DNA of 64,000 bases from Anomaloglossus baeobatrachus (taxonomy: Eukaryota; Chordata; Amphibia; Anura; Aromobatidae): the NCBI RefSeq assembly GCF_048569485.1, contig NC_134354.1, positions 452,865,926 to 452,929,925 of the forward strand, written 5' to 3'. The notes beneath the pieces are model-generated. The model ran no database searches. It was not told the origin of the DNA and was given only the letters and a program-made list of their open reading frames with translations. The position numbers were made by a program, and so were the translations under genes. Shown here in pieces: positions 22,925 through 36,100 of this stretch (within the stretch, counting starts at the first letter, position 1; each line of letters opens with the position of its first letter).

Positions 22925-24219
22925 ACACACAGCTGGCATGTATAGTGGGCACAGCCACCAATTACTGTACACAGCTGGCATGCATAGTAGGCACACCCAC
23001 CAATCACTGTACACAGCTGGCATACTCACCAATCACTGTACACACAGCTGGCATGTATAGTGGGCACACCCACCAATCACTGTACACCCAGCTGGTATGT
23101 ATAGTGGGCACACTCACCAATCACTGTACACCCAGCTGGTATGTATAGTGGGCACACTCACCAATCACTGTACACACAGCTGGCATGTATAGTGGGCACA
23201 CTCACCAATCACTGTACACACCGCATGTATAGTGGGCACACTCACCAATCACTGTACACACCTGGCATGTATAGTGGGCACACACACCAATCACTGTACA
23301 CAGCTGGCATGTATAGTGGGCACACCCAACAATCACTGTACACAGCTGGCATGTATAGTGGGCGCACCCACCAATCACTGTACACAGCTGGCATGTATAG
23401 TGGGCACACCCACCAATGAATGTACACAGCTGGCATGTACAGTGGGCACACTCACCAATCACTGTACACACAGCTGGCATGTATAGTGGGCACACTCACC
23501 AATCACTGTACACCGCTGGCATGTATAGTGGGCACATTCACCAATCACTGTACACAGCTGGCATGTATGTATAGTGGGCACACCCACCAATCACTGTACA
23601 CAGCTGGCATGTACAGTGGGCACACCCACCAATTAATGTACACAGCTGGCATGTATAGTGGGCATACTCACCAATCACTGTACACAGCTGGCATGTATAG
23701 TGGGCATACTCACCAATCACTGTACACCCAGCAGGCATGTATAGTGGGCACACTCACCAATCACTGTACACACAGCTGGCATGTATAGTGGGCATACCCA
23801 CCAATCACTGTACACAGCTGGCATGTATAGTGGGCATACCCACCAATCACTGTACACAGCTGGCATGTATAGTGGGCATACCCACCAATCACTGTACACA
23901 GCTGGCATGTATAGTGGGCATACCCACCAATCACTGTTCACAGCTGGCATGTATAGTGGGCATACTCACCAATCACTGTACACAGCTGGCATGTACAGTG
24001 GGCACACCCACCAATCACTGTACACAGCTGGCATGTATAGTGGGCATACTCACCAATCACTGTACACAGCTGGCATGTATAGTGGGCATACTCACCAATC
24101 ACTGTACACCCAGCAGGCATGTATAGTGGGCACACTCACCAATCACTGTACACACAGCTGGCATGTATAGTGGGCACACCCACCAATCACTGTACACAGC
24201 TGGCATGTATAGTGGACAC

Positions 24220-24286
24220 AGTGTAAGCGTGGACTGTGGTCATCAGGGCCTCCAAGATGCCAAAGTTGTCATTGATGACCTTTGGT
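24220..24286 (-). pseudogene. gapdh: gapdh coding fragment inside satellite, copy 4
   Basis: Same fragment and flanks (AGTGGACACAG on the left) as copies 1 and 5; offset 3296 bp from copy 1. Confidence 0.85.
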
Positions 24287-25539
24287 ACACACAGCTGGCA
24301 TGTATAGTGGGCACACTCACCAATCACTGTACACACAGCTGGCATGTATAGTGGGCACACCCACCAATTACTGTACACAGCTGGCATGCATAGTAGGCAC
24401 ACCCACCAATCACTGTACACAGCTGGCATACTCACCAATCACTGTACACACAGCTGGCATGTATAGTGGGCACACCCACCAATCACTGTACACACAGCTG
24501 GCATGTATAGTGGTCACACCCACCAATCACTGTACACACCGCATGTATAGTGGGCACACTCACCAATCACTGTACACACCTGGCATGTATAGTGGGCACA
24601 CCCACCAATCACTGTACACAGCTGGCATGTATAGTGGGCACACCCAACAATCACTTTACACAGCTGGCATGTATGTATAGTGGGCACACCCACCAATCAC
24701 TGTACACAGCTGGCATGTACAGTGGGCACACTCACCAATCACTTTACACAGCTGGCATGTATGTATAGTGGGCACACTCACCAATCACTGTACACACCGC
24801 ATGTATAGTGGGCACACTCACCAATCACTGTACACACAGCTGGCATGTATAGTGGGCATACCCACCAATCACTGTACACAGCTGGCATGTATAGTGGGCA
24901 TACCCACCAATCACTGTTCACAGCTGGCATGTATAGTGGGCATACTCACCAATCACTGTACACAGCTGGCATGTACAGTGGGCACACCCACCAATCACTG
25001 TACACAGCTGGCATGTATAGTGGGCATACTCACCAATCACTGTACACAGCTGGCATGTATAGTGGGCATACTCACCAATCACTGTACACCCAGCAGGCAT
25101 GTATAGTGGGCACACTCACCAATCACTGTACACACAGCTGGCATGTATAGTGGGCATACCCACCAATCACTGTACACAGCTGGCATGTATAGTGGGCATA
25201 CCCACCAATCACTGTACACAGCTGGCATGTATAGTGGGCATACCCACCAATCACTGTACACAGCTGGCATGTATAGTGGGCATACCCACCAATCACTGTT
25301 CACAGCTGGCATGTATAGTGGGCATACTCACCAATCACTGTACACAGCTGGCATGTACAGTGGGCACACCCACCAATCACTGTACACAGCTGGCATGTAT
25401 AGTGGGCATACTCACCAATCACTGTACACCCAGCAGGCATGTATAGTGGGCACACTCACCAATCACTGTACACACAGCTGGCATGTATAGTGGGCACACC
25501 CACCAATCACTGTACACAGCTGGCATGTATAGTGGACAC

Positions 25540-25606
25540 AGTGTAAGCGTGGACTGTGGTCATCAGGGCCTCCAAGATGCCAAAGTTGTCATTGATGACC
25601 TTTGGT
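25540..25606 (-). pseudogene. gapdh: gapdh coding fragment inside satellite, copy 5
   Basis: Same fragment and flanks as copy 4, offset 1320 bp. Confidence 0.85.
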
Positions 25607-26981
25607 ACACACAGCTGGCATGTATAGTGGGCACACTCACCAATCACTGTACACACAGCTGGCATGTATAGTGGGCACACCCACCAATTACTGTACACAG
25701 CTGGCATGCATAGTAGGCACACCCACCAATCACTGTACACAGCTGGCATACTCACCAATCACTGTACACACAGCTGGCATGTATAGTGGGCACACCCACC
25801 AATCACTGTACACACAGCTGGCATGTATAGTGGTCACACCCACCAATCACTGTACACACCGCATGTATAGTGGGCACACTCACCAATCACTGTACACACC
25901 TGGCATGTATAGTGGGCACACCCACCAATCACTGTACACAGCTGGCATGTATAGTGGGCACACCCAACAATCACTTTACACAGCTGGCATGTATGTATAG
26001 TGAGCACACTCACCAATCACTGTACACACCGCATGTATAGTGGGCACACTCACCAATCACTGTACACACAGCTGGCATGTATAGTGGGCACACTCACCAA
26101 TCACAGTACACCGCTGGCATGTATAGTGGGCACATTCACCAATCACTGTACACAGCTGGCATGTATGTATAGTGGGCACACCCACCAATCACTGTACACA
26201 GCTGGCATGTACAGTGGGCACACCCACCAATCACTGTACACAGCTGGCATGTATAGTGGGCACACTCACCAATCACTTTACACAGCTGGCATGTATAGTG
26301 GGCACACCCACCAATGAATGTACACAGCTGGCATGTACAGTGGGCACACCCACCAATCACTGTACACAGCTGGCATGTATAGTGGGCACACCCACCAATC
26401 ACTTTACACAGCTGGCATGTATAGTGGGCACACCCACCAATGAATGTACACAGCTGGCATGTACAGTGGGCACACCCACCAATCACTGTACACAGCTGGC
26501 ATGTATAGTGGGCACACCCACCAATGAATGTACACAGCTGGCATGTACAGTGGGCACACTCACCAATCACTGTACACCGCTGGCATGTATAGTGGACACA
26601 TTCACCAATCACTGTACACAGCTGGCATGTATAGTGGGCACACCCACCAATCACTGTACACAGCTGGCATGTATAGTGGGCACACCCACCAATCACTGTA
26701 CACAGCTGGCATGTATAGTGGGCACACTCACCAATCACTGTACACAGCTGGCATGTATAGTGGGCACACTCACCAATCACTGTACACACAGCTGGCATGT
26801 ATAGTGGGCACACCCACCAATCACTGTTCACACAGCAGGCATGTATAGTGGGCACACTCACCAATCACTGTACACAGCTGGCATGTATAGTGGGCACACC
26901 CACCAATCACTGTACACAGCTGGCATGTATAGTGGGCACAACCACCAATCACTGTACACAGCTGGCATGTATAGTGGGCAC

Positions 26982-27048
26982 AGTGTAAGCGTGGACTGTG
27001 GTCATCAGGGCTTCCAAGATGCCAAAGTTGTCATTGATGACCTTTGGT
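26982..27048 (-). pseudogene. gapdh: gapdh coding fragment inside satellite, copy 6
   Basis: Duplicate of copy 2 at an offset of 4486 bp, with the same GGCTTCC variant. Confidence 0.85.
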
Positions 27049-27343
27049 ACACACAGCTGGCATGTATAGTGGGCACACCCACCAATTACTGTACACAGCT
27101 GGCATGCATAGTAGGCACACCCACCAATCACTGTACACAGCTGGCATACTCACCAATCACTGTACACACAGCTGGCATGTATAGTGGGCACACCCACCAA
27201 TCACTGTACACCCAGCAGGCATGTATAGTGGGCACACTCACCAATCACTGTACACCCAGCAGGCATGTATAGTGGGCACACTCACCATACACAGCTGGCT
27301 CACCTCATAGAGGCCCCATAAAGCTAGCATGTATAGTGGGCAC

Positions 27344-27410
27344 AGTGTAAGCGTGGACTGTGGTCATCAGGGCCTCCAAGATGCCAAAGTTGTCATTGAT
27401 GACCTTTGGT
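27344..27410 (-). pseudogene. gapdh: gapdh coding fragment inside satellite, copy 7
   Basis: Duplicate of copy 3 at an offset of 4486 bp, with the same long-form unit on its left. Confidence 0.85.
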
Positions 27411-29740
27411 ACACACAGCTGGCATGTATAGTGGGCACAGCCACCAATTACTGTACACAGCTGGCATGCATAGTAGGCACACCCACCAATCACTGTACAC
27501 AGCTGGCATACTCACCAATCACTGTACACACAGCTGGCATGTATAGTGGGCACACCCACCAATCACTGTACACCCAGCTGGTATGTATAGTGGGCACACT
27601 CACCAATCACTGTACACCCAGCTGGTATGTATAGTGGGCACACTCACCAATCACTGTACACACAGCTGGCATGTATAGTGGGCACACTCACCAATCACTG
27701 TACACACCGCATGTATAGTGGGCACACTCACCAATCACTGTACACACCTGGCATGTATAGTGGGCACACACACCAATCACTGTACACAGCTGGCATGTAT
27801 AGTGGGCACACCCAACAATCACTGTACACAGCTGGCATGTATAGTGGGCGCACCCACCAATCACTGTACACAGCTGGCATGTATAGTGGGCACACCCACC
27901 AATGAATGTACACAGCTGGCATGTACAGTGGGCACACTCACCAATCACTGTACACACAGCTGGCATGTATAGTGGGCACACTCACCAATCACTGTACACC
28001 GCTGGCATGTATAGTGGGCACATTCACCAATCACTGTACACAGCTGGCATGTATGTATAGTGGGCACACCCACCAATCACTGTACACAGCTGGCATGTAC
28101 AGTGGGCACACCCACCAATTAATGTACACAGCTGGCATGTACAGTGGGCACACCCACCAATCACTGTACACAGCTGGCATGTATAGTGGGCACACCCACC
28201 AATGAATGTACACAGCTGGCATGTACCGTGGGCACACTCACCAATCACTGTACACCGCTGGCATGTATAGTGGGCACATTCACCAATCACTGTACACAGC
28301 TGGCATGTATAGTGGGCACACCCACCAATCACTGTACACAGCTGGCATGTACAGTGGGCACACCCACCAATCACTGTACACAGCTGCCATGTACAGTGGG
28401 CACACCCACCAATCACTGTACACAGCTGGCATGTACAGTGGGCACACCCACCAATCACTGTACACAGCTGGCATGTATAGTGGGCACACCCACCAATCAC
28501 TGTACACAGCTGGCATGTATAGTGGGCACACTCACCAATCACTGTACACAGCTGGCATGTATAGTGGGCACACTCACCAATCACTGTACACAGCTGGCAT
28601 GTATAGTGAGCACACTCACCAATCACTGTACACAGCTGGCATGTATAGTGGGCACACTCACCAATCACTGTACACACAGCTGGCATGTATAGTGGGCACA
28701 CCCACCAATCACTGTACACACAGCTGGCATGTATAGTGGGCACACCCACCAATCACTGTACACACAGCTGGCATGTATAGTGGGCACACCCACCAATCAC
28801 TGTACATACAGCTGGCATGTATAGTGGGCACACTCACCAATCACTGTACATACAGGTGGCATGTATAGTGGGCACACCCACCAATCAATGTACACAGCTC
28901 GCATGTACAATGGGCACACTCGACAATCACTGTACACACAGCTGGCATGTATAGTGGGCACAACCACCACTGTACACACAGCTGGCATGTATAGTGGGCA
29001 CAACCACCAATCACTGTACACAGCTGGCATGTACAGTGGGCACACTCACCAATCACTGTACACAGCTGTCATGTATCGTGGGCACACTCACCAATCAATG
29101 TACACAGCTGGCATGTACAGTTGGTACACTCACCAATCACTGTACACACAGCTGGCATGTATAGTGGGCACATTCACCATACACAGCTGGCTCACCTCAT
29201 AGAGACGCCATAAAGCTGGCATGTATAGCGGGCACATTGATCAGTTACTGTGCATACAGCTGGCTCACCTCATAGAGACCCCATAAAGGCTGGCATTTAC
29301 AGGGGCACAGTCACCGTACACACAGCTGGGTCAGCTCAAATGGATCCCATGAAAGCTGACATGTACAGTGGGCACACTCACTAATCACACAGCTGGCAAG
29401 TATAGTGGGCACATTCACCATACACAGCTGGCTCACCTCATAGAGACCCTATAAAAGCTGGCATGTACAGAAGGCACACTGATCAGTTACTGTGCATACA
29501 GAGACCCCATAAAAGCTGGCATGTACAGTGGGAACACTCATCAGTCACTGTTTGTACAGCTGGCTCACCTCACATGGACCCCATAAAAGCTGGCATGTAT
29601 AGTTTGCACACCCACCAGTCACCATACACACAACTGGCTCACCTCAGCAACCCCATAAACGCTGTCATGTATAGTGGCCCCCTCAGCAGTGCCTGCACAG
29701 AGCACAGGTCTCTGTCGGGCACTATACCAGCTCTCCTCAC

Positions 29741-29824
29741 CTGCTCTATGGCTTGCTGCACCTCGGGTGCCAGGTGTAACACGCCCTCCAGACCCTCCAC
29801 CACTTCCAGCTCATCTTCCTCCAT
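29741..29824 (-). CDS. vps53: VPS53 subunit of GARP/EARP complex, coding exon 1
   Basis: The minus strand starts with ATG at 29824 in a good context (GAGCAGGATGG) and encodes 28 residues: M, EEDELEVVEGLEGVL, HLAP, EVQQAIEQ. It then hits a GTGAGG splice donor at 29740. Vertebrate VPS53, as I remember it, begins MMEEEELEFVEELEAVLQL TPEVQLAIEQ, so length, acidity and the closing AIEQ agree. Exon 2 (2943-3023) continues in phase with [12 protein letters not shown]53 forms GARP with VPS51, VPS52 and VPS54, and EARP with VPS50. The extreme N-terminus differs from mammals at several positions, as expected for this variable segment. The frame reads on past the donor for 33 codons into satellite, which is intron. 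Confidence 0.93.
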
Positions 29825-30125
29825 CCTGCTCAGCTGCTTCTCTGCTTACACACAGCTCTGGCCGCTTCCTGGAGCGCGGTGCACTCTGGGAGGAAGTGAT
29901 GTTACCATAGAGATGGGAATGAAACCAAGGCAGCCATGTTTGGTGAGGGCAAAGAGTCCCTCCTCTGTTACCAATGCAGCCACTGTCAATAACAAATATC
30001 TAAGAACCGGAAACAAAAGTTCCGCACTCAGTCAGCATATACCACCATTGTAGCGCTTATTCTGGTGAATGGCAAATCTTAGCCGACAAGTGTCACAGCA
30101 ATATAGCGGAGATCTGATTAATCTT
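29825..30125 (-). promoter_or_regulatory. vps53 5' UTR and proximal promoter
   Basis: About 300 bp of non-repetitive sequence between the start codon and the 27-kb satellite. It has no TATA box at a useful distance. Visible candidate sites (plus-strand reading) are AGGAAGTGATG at 29891-29901 and ACCGGAAAC near 30005-30013, both ETS/GABP-like, and GTTACCATAGAGATGG near 29901-29916, which resembles an RFX half-site. ETS sites without TATA are typical of housekeeping genes. The transcription start is not determined. No divergent gene is seen before the satellite begins. Confidence 0.6.
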
Positions 30126-33100
30126 TAGCGCCATCTATTGGTTTCGCTATGGAATAGCAGGATACCACATACAGCTTATTACTAACTAGCGCCATCTATT
30201 GGTGTTGTACTGGAATAGCAGAACACCAGCTATAGCTTATTACTGACTCGATCTATTGGTGTTGGACTGGAATAGCAGAACAGCAGCTATAGCTTATTAA
30301 TAGCGCCATCTATTGGTGTTGTACTGGAATAGCAGAACACCAGCTATAGCTTATTAATAGCGCCATCTATTGGTGATGGACTGGAATAGCAGGACACCAG
30401 CTATAGCTTATTACTAGCGCCATCTATTGGTGTTGGATTGGAATAGCAGGACACCAGCTATAGCTTATTACTAGCTCCACCTATTGGTATTGGACTGAAA
30501 TAGCAGAACACCAGCTATAGCTTATTACTGACGCCATCTATTGGTGTTGGAATGGAATAGCAGGACACCAGCTATAGCTTATTACTAGCGCCATCTAATG
30601 GTGTTGGATTGGAATAGCAGGACACCAGCTATAGCTTATTACTAACTAGTGCCATCTATTGGTGTTGTACTGGAATAGCAGGACACCAGCTATAGCTTAT
30701 TACTAACTAGCGCCATCTATTGGTGTTGTACTGGAATAGCAGAACACCAGCTATAGCTTATTACTAACTAGCGCCATCTATTGGTGTTGGATTGGAATAG
30801 CAGAACACCAGCTACAGCTTATTAGTAATTAGCTCCATCTATTGGTTTTGTAATGGAATAGCAGGACACCAGCTATAGCTTATTACTAGCGCCATCTATT
30901 GGTGTTGGACTGGAATAGCAGAACACCAGCTATAGCTTATTACTGACACCATCTATTGGTGTTGGACTGGAATAGCAGGACAGCAGCTATAACTTATTAC
31001 TAACTAGCGTCATCTATTGGTATTGGCCTGGAATAGTGAAACACCAGCTATAGCTTATTACTAGCGCCATCTATTGGTGTTGGGCTAGAATAGCAGGACA
31101 CCAGCTATAGCTTATTACTAGCGCCATCTATTGGTGTTGGACTGAAATAGCAGAACACCAGCTATAGCTTATCACTGACTCCATCTATTAGTGTTGGACT
31201 GGAATAGCAGAACAGCAGCTATAGCTTATTACTGACGCCATCTATTAGTGTTGGACTGGAATAGCAGAACACCAGCTGTAGCTTTTTACTGACGCCATCT
31301 ATTGGTGTTGGGCTGGAATAGCAGAACACTAGCTATAGCTTATTGCTAAATAGCTCCATCTATTGGTGTTCGACTGGAATACCAGGACACCAGCTATAGC
31401 TTATTACTAACTAGTGCCATCTATTTGTGTTGGCCTGGAATAGCAGAAAACCAGCTATAGCTTATTACTAGCTCCACCTATTGGTGTTGGACTGGAATAG
31501 CAGGACAGCAGCTATAACTTATTACTAACTAGCGTCATCTATTGGAATTGGCTTGGAATAGTGAAACACCAGCTATAGCTTATTACTAGCGCCATCTATT
31601 GGTGTTGGGCTAGAATAGCAGGACACCAGCTATAGCTTATTACTAGCCGACATCTATTGGTGTTGGATTGGAATAGCAGACCACCAGCTATAGCTTATTA
31701 CTGCCGACATCTATTGGTGTTGGATTGGAATAGCAGAAAACCAGCTATAGCTTATTACTGCCGACATCTATTGGTGTTGGATTCGAATAGCAGAAAACCA
31801 GCTATAGCTTATTACTAGCTCAACCTATTGGTGTTGGACTGGAATAGCAGAACACCAGCTATATCTTATTAATAGCGCCATCTATTGGTGTTGGACTGAA
31901 ATAGCAGAACACCAGCTATAGCTTATTACTGACGCCATCTATTAGTGTTGGACTGGAATAGCAGAACACCAGCTATAGCTTTTTACTGACGCCATCTATT
32001 GGTGTTGGACTGGAATAGCAGAACACCAGTTATAGCTTATTACTGCCGCCATCTATTGGTGTTGGACTGGAATAGCAGGACACCAGCTTTAGCTTATTAA
32101 TAGCGCCATCTATTGGTGCTGGACTGGAATAGCAGAACACCAGCTATAGATTTTTACTGACGCCATCTATTGGTGTTGGACTGGAATAGCAGAAAACCAG
32201 CTATAGCTTATAACTAGCTCCATCTATTGGTGTTGGACTGGAATAGCAGAACACCAGCTATAGCTTATTACTGCCGCCATCTATTGGTGTTGGACTGGAA
32301 TAGCAGGACACCAGCTTTAGCTTATTAATAGCGCCATCTATTGGTGCTGGACTGAAATAGCAGGACATCAGCTACAGCTAATTACTGACGCCATCTATTG
32401 GTGTTGGACTGGAATAGCAGAACACCAGCTACAGCTTATTAGTAATTAGCTCCATCTATTGGTGTTGTAATGGAATAGCAGGACACCAGCTATAGCTTTT
32501 TACTAGCGCCATCTATTGGTGTTGGACTGGAATAGCAGAACACCAGCTATAGTTTATTACTGACAACATCTAGTGATGTTGGACTGGAATAGCAAGACAC
32601 CAGCTATAGCTTATTACTGACACCATCTATTGGTGTTGGACTGAAATAGCAGAACACCAGCTACAGCATATTAATAATTAGTTTCATCTATTGGTGTTGT
32701 ACTGGAATAGCAGGACAGCAGCTATAACTTATTACTAACTAGCGTCATCTATTGGTATTGGCCTGGAATAGTGAAACACTAGCTATAGCTTATTACTAGC
32801 TCCATCTATTGGTGTTGGGCTAGAATAGCAGGACACCAGCTATAGCTTATTACTAGCGCCATCTATTGGTGTTGGACTGGAATAGCAGAACACCAGCTAT
32901 AGCTTATTACTAACTAGCGCCATCTATTGGTGTTGGATTGGAATAGCAGGACACCAGCTATAGCTTATTACTAACTAGCACCATCTATTGGTGTTGGATT
33001 GGAATAGCAGGACACCAGCTATAGCTTATTACTAGCGCCATCTATTGGTGTTGGACTGGAATAGCAGAACACCAGGTATAGCTTATTACTAGCGTCATCT

Positions 33101-36100
33101 ATTGGTGTTGGACTGGAATAGCAGAATACCAGCTATAATTTATTACTAACGCCATCTATTAGCGTTGGACTGGAATAGCAGAACACCAGCTATAGCATAT
33201 TACTGGCACCATCTGTTGGTGTTGGACTGCAATAGCAGAACACTAGCTATAGCTTATTACTGACGCCATCTATTGGTGTTAGACTAGAAAAGCAGAACAC
33301 CAGCTACAGCGTATTAATAATTAGTTCCATCTATTGGTGTTGTACTGGAATAGCAGGACAGCAGCTATAACTTATTACTAACAAGCGCCATCTATTGATA
33401 TTGGCCTGGAATAGTGAAACACCAGCTATAGCTTATTACTAGCGCCATCTATTGGTGTTGGACTAGAATAGCAGGACACCAGCTATAGATTATTACTAGC
33501 GCCATCTATTGGTGTTGGATTGGAATAGCAGAACACCAGGTATAGCTTAATACTAGCGTCATCTATTGGTGTTGGACTGGAATAGCAGGACACCAGCTAT
33601 AGCTTATTACTGACTCCATCTATTGGTATTGGGCTGGAATAGCAGAACACCACCTATAGCTTATTACTGACTCCATCTATTAATGTTGGACTGGAATAGC
33701 AGAACGCCAGCTATAGCTTATTACTAGCGTCCGCTATTGGTGTTGGACTAAATTAGCAGAATACCAGCTATAACTTATTACTAACGCCATCTATTAGCGT
33801 TGGACTGGAATAGCAGAACACCAGCTATAGCTTATTACTGGCACCATCTGTTGGTGTTGGACTGGAATAGCAGGACAGCAGCTATAACTTATTACTGACG
33901 CCATCTATTGGTGTTGGACTGGAATAGCAGAACACTAGCTATAGCTTATTACTGACGCCATCTATTGGTGTTGGACTGGAATAGAAGAACACCAGCTATA
34001 GCTTATTACTAACACCATCTTTGGTGTTGGACTGGAATAGCAGAACACCAGCTATAGCTTATTAATAGCGCCATCTATTGGTGTTGGACTAAAATAGCAG
34101 AACACCAGCTATAGCTTATTACTGACGCCATCTATTAGTGTTGCACTGGAAAAGCAGAACACCAGCTATAGCTTATTACTGACGTCATCTATTAGTGTTG
34201 GACTGGAATAGCAGAACACCAGCTATAGCTTTTTACTGACGCCATCTATTGGTGTTGGACTGGAATAGCAGAAAACCAGCTATAGCTTATAACTAGCTCC
34301 ATCTATTGGTGTTGGACTGGAATAGCAGAACACCAGCTATAGCTTATTACTGCCGCCATCTATTGGTGTTGGACTGGAATAGCAGGACACCAGCTTTAGC
34401 TTATTAATAGCGCCATCTATTGGTGCTGGACTGGAATAGCAGAACACCAGCTATAGCTTTTTACTGACGCCATCTATTGGTGTTGGACTGGAATAGCAGA
34501 ACACCAGCTATAGCTTATTACTGCCGCCATCTATTGGTGTTGGACTGGAATAGCAGGAAACCAGCTTTAGCTTATTAATAGCGCCATCTATTGGTGCTGG
34601 ACTGAAATAGCAGGACATCAGCTACAGCTAATTACTGACGCCATCTATTGGTGTTGGACTGGAATAGCAGAACACCAGCTACAGCTTATTAGTAATTAGC
34701 TCCATCTATTGGTGTTGTAATGGAATAGCAGGACACCAGCTATAGCTTATTACTAGCGCCATCTATTGGTGTTGGACTGGAATAGCAGAACACCAGCTAT
34801 AGCTTATTACTGACACCATCTATTGGTGTTGGACTGGAATAGCAGGACAGCAGCTATAACTTATTACTAACTAGCGTCATCTATTGGTATTGGCCTGGAA
34901 TAGTGAAACACCAGCTATAGCTTATTACTAGCGCCATCTATTGGTGTTGGGCTAGAAGAGCAGGACACCAGCTATAGCTTATTACTAGCGCCATCTATTG
35001 GTGTTGGACTGAAATAGCAGAACACCAGCTATAGCTTATCACTGACTCCATCTATTAGTGTTGGACTGGAATAGCAGAACAGCAGCTATAGCTTATTACT
35101 GACGCCATCTATTAGTGTTGGACTGGAATAGCAGAACACCAGCTGTAGCTTTTTACTGACGCCATCTATTGGTGTTGGGCTGGAATAGCAGAACACTAGC
35201 TATAGCTTATTGCTAATTAGCTCCATCTATTGGTGTTCGACTGGAATACCAGGACACCAGCTATAGCTTATTACTAACTAGTGCCATCTATTTGTGTTGG
35301 CCTGGAATAGCAGAAAACCAGCTATAGCTTATTACTAGCTCCACCTATTGGTGTTGGACTGGAATAGCAGGACAGCAGCTATAACTTATTACTAACTAGC
35401 GTCATCTATTGGAATTGGCTTGGAATAGTGAAACACCAGCTATAGCTTATTACTAGCGCCATCTATTGGTGTTGGGCTAGAATAGCAGGACACCAGCTAT
35501 AGCTTATTACTAGCCGACATCTATTGGTGTTGGATTGGAATAGCAGAAAACCAGCTATAGCTTATTACTGCCGACATCTATTGGTGTTGGATTGGAATAG
35601 CAGAAAACCAGCTATAGCTTATTACTAGCTCAACCTATTGGTGTTGGACTGGAATAGCAGAACACCAGCTATATCTTATTAATAGCGCCATCTATTGGTG
35701 TTGGACTGAAATAGCAGAACACCAGCTATAGCTTATTACTGACGCCATCTATTAGTGTTGCACTGGAAAAGCAGAACACCAGCTATAGCTTATTACTGAC
35801 GTCATCTATTAGTGTTGCACTGGAATAGCAGAACACCAGCTATAGCTTTTTACTGACGCCATCTATTGGTGTTGGACTGGAATAGCAGAACACCAGTTAT
35901 AGCTTATTACTGCCGCCATCTATTGGTGTTGGACTGGAATAGCAGGACACCAGCTTTAGCTTATTAATAGCGCCATCTATTGGTGCTGGACTGGAATAGC
36001 AGAACACCAGCTATAGATTTTTACTGACGCCATCTATTGGTGTTGGACTGGAATAGCAGGACACCAGTTATAAATTATTACTGACTTCATCTATTGGTGT

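Larger units (their letters stand above)
20046..29677. repeat. 42-bp satellite array with complex higher-order structure
   Basis: About 210 tandem units of 42 bp, built around CAGCTGGCATGTATAGTGGG followed by CACACCCACCAATCACTGTACA. Variants differ at CCC/CTC, CAC/CAT, GTATAG/GTACAG, a +2 (CA) insertion and an occasional +4 (GTAT) insertion. At both edges (20046-20190, 29165-29677) and near 22800 and 27290 the units are longer (about 62-72 bp), with an extra GGCTCACCTCATAGAGACCC part. Blocks are duplicated at offsets of 3296, 1320 and 4486 bp. The whole array lies in vps53 intron 1, ending about 64 bp from exon 1. Open frames within it are artefacts. Confidence 0.95.
3024..29740 (-). other. 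vps53 intron 1 (26.7 kb, repeat-filled)
   Basis: Bounded by the GTGAGG donor of exon 1 (29740 downward) and the TTTGTAG acceptor before exon 2 (3024-3030), both on the minus strand. It contains a hAT transposon with two nested MITEs, two MITE-borne minisatellites, several small MITEs, a Tc1 remnant and a 9.6-kb 42-bp satellite. Single-copy-looking sequence is limited to 3024-3294 next to exon 2, about 60 bp next to exon 1, and patches such as 18941-20045. Confidence 0.85.

Noticed and set aside
20103-29200. Many Thr/His/Gln- and Cys-rich frames in the 42-bp array
   Set aside because: 42 is a multiple of three, so frames persist by periodicity. They vary only where units carry indels, and no initiation or splicing context exists.
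20046-29677. CRISPR-like regular repeats
   Set aside because: Units are contiguous without unique spacers, vary among themselves and lie in a vertebrate intron.
29639-29740. Extension of the exon 1 frame for 33 more codons
   Set aside because: The frame passes a GTGAGG donor exactly where the VPS53 match stops and runs into satellite; exon 2 continues the protein instead.
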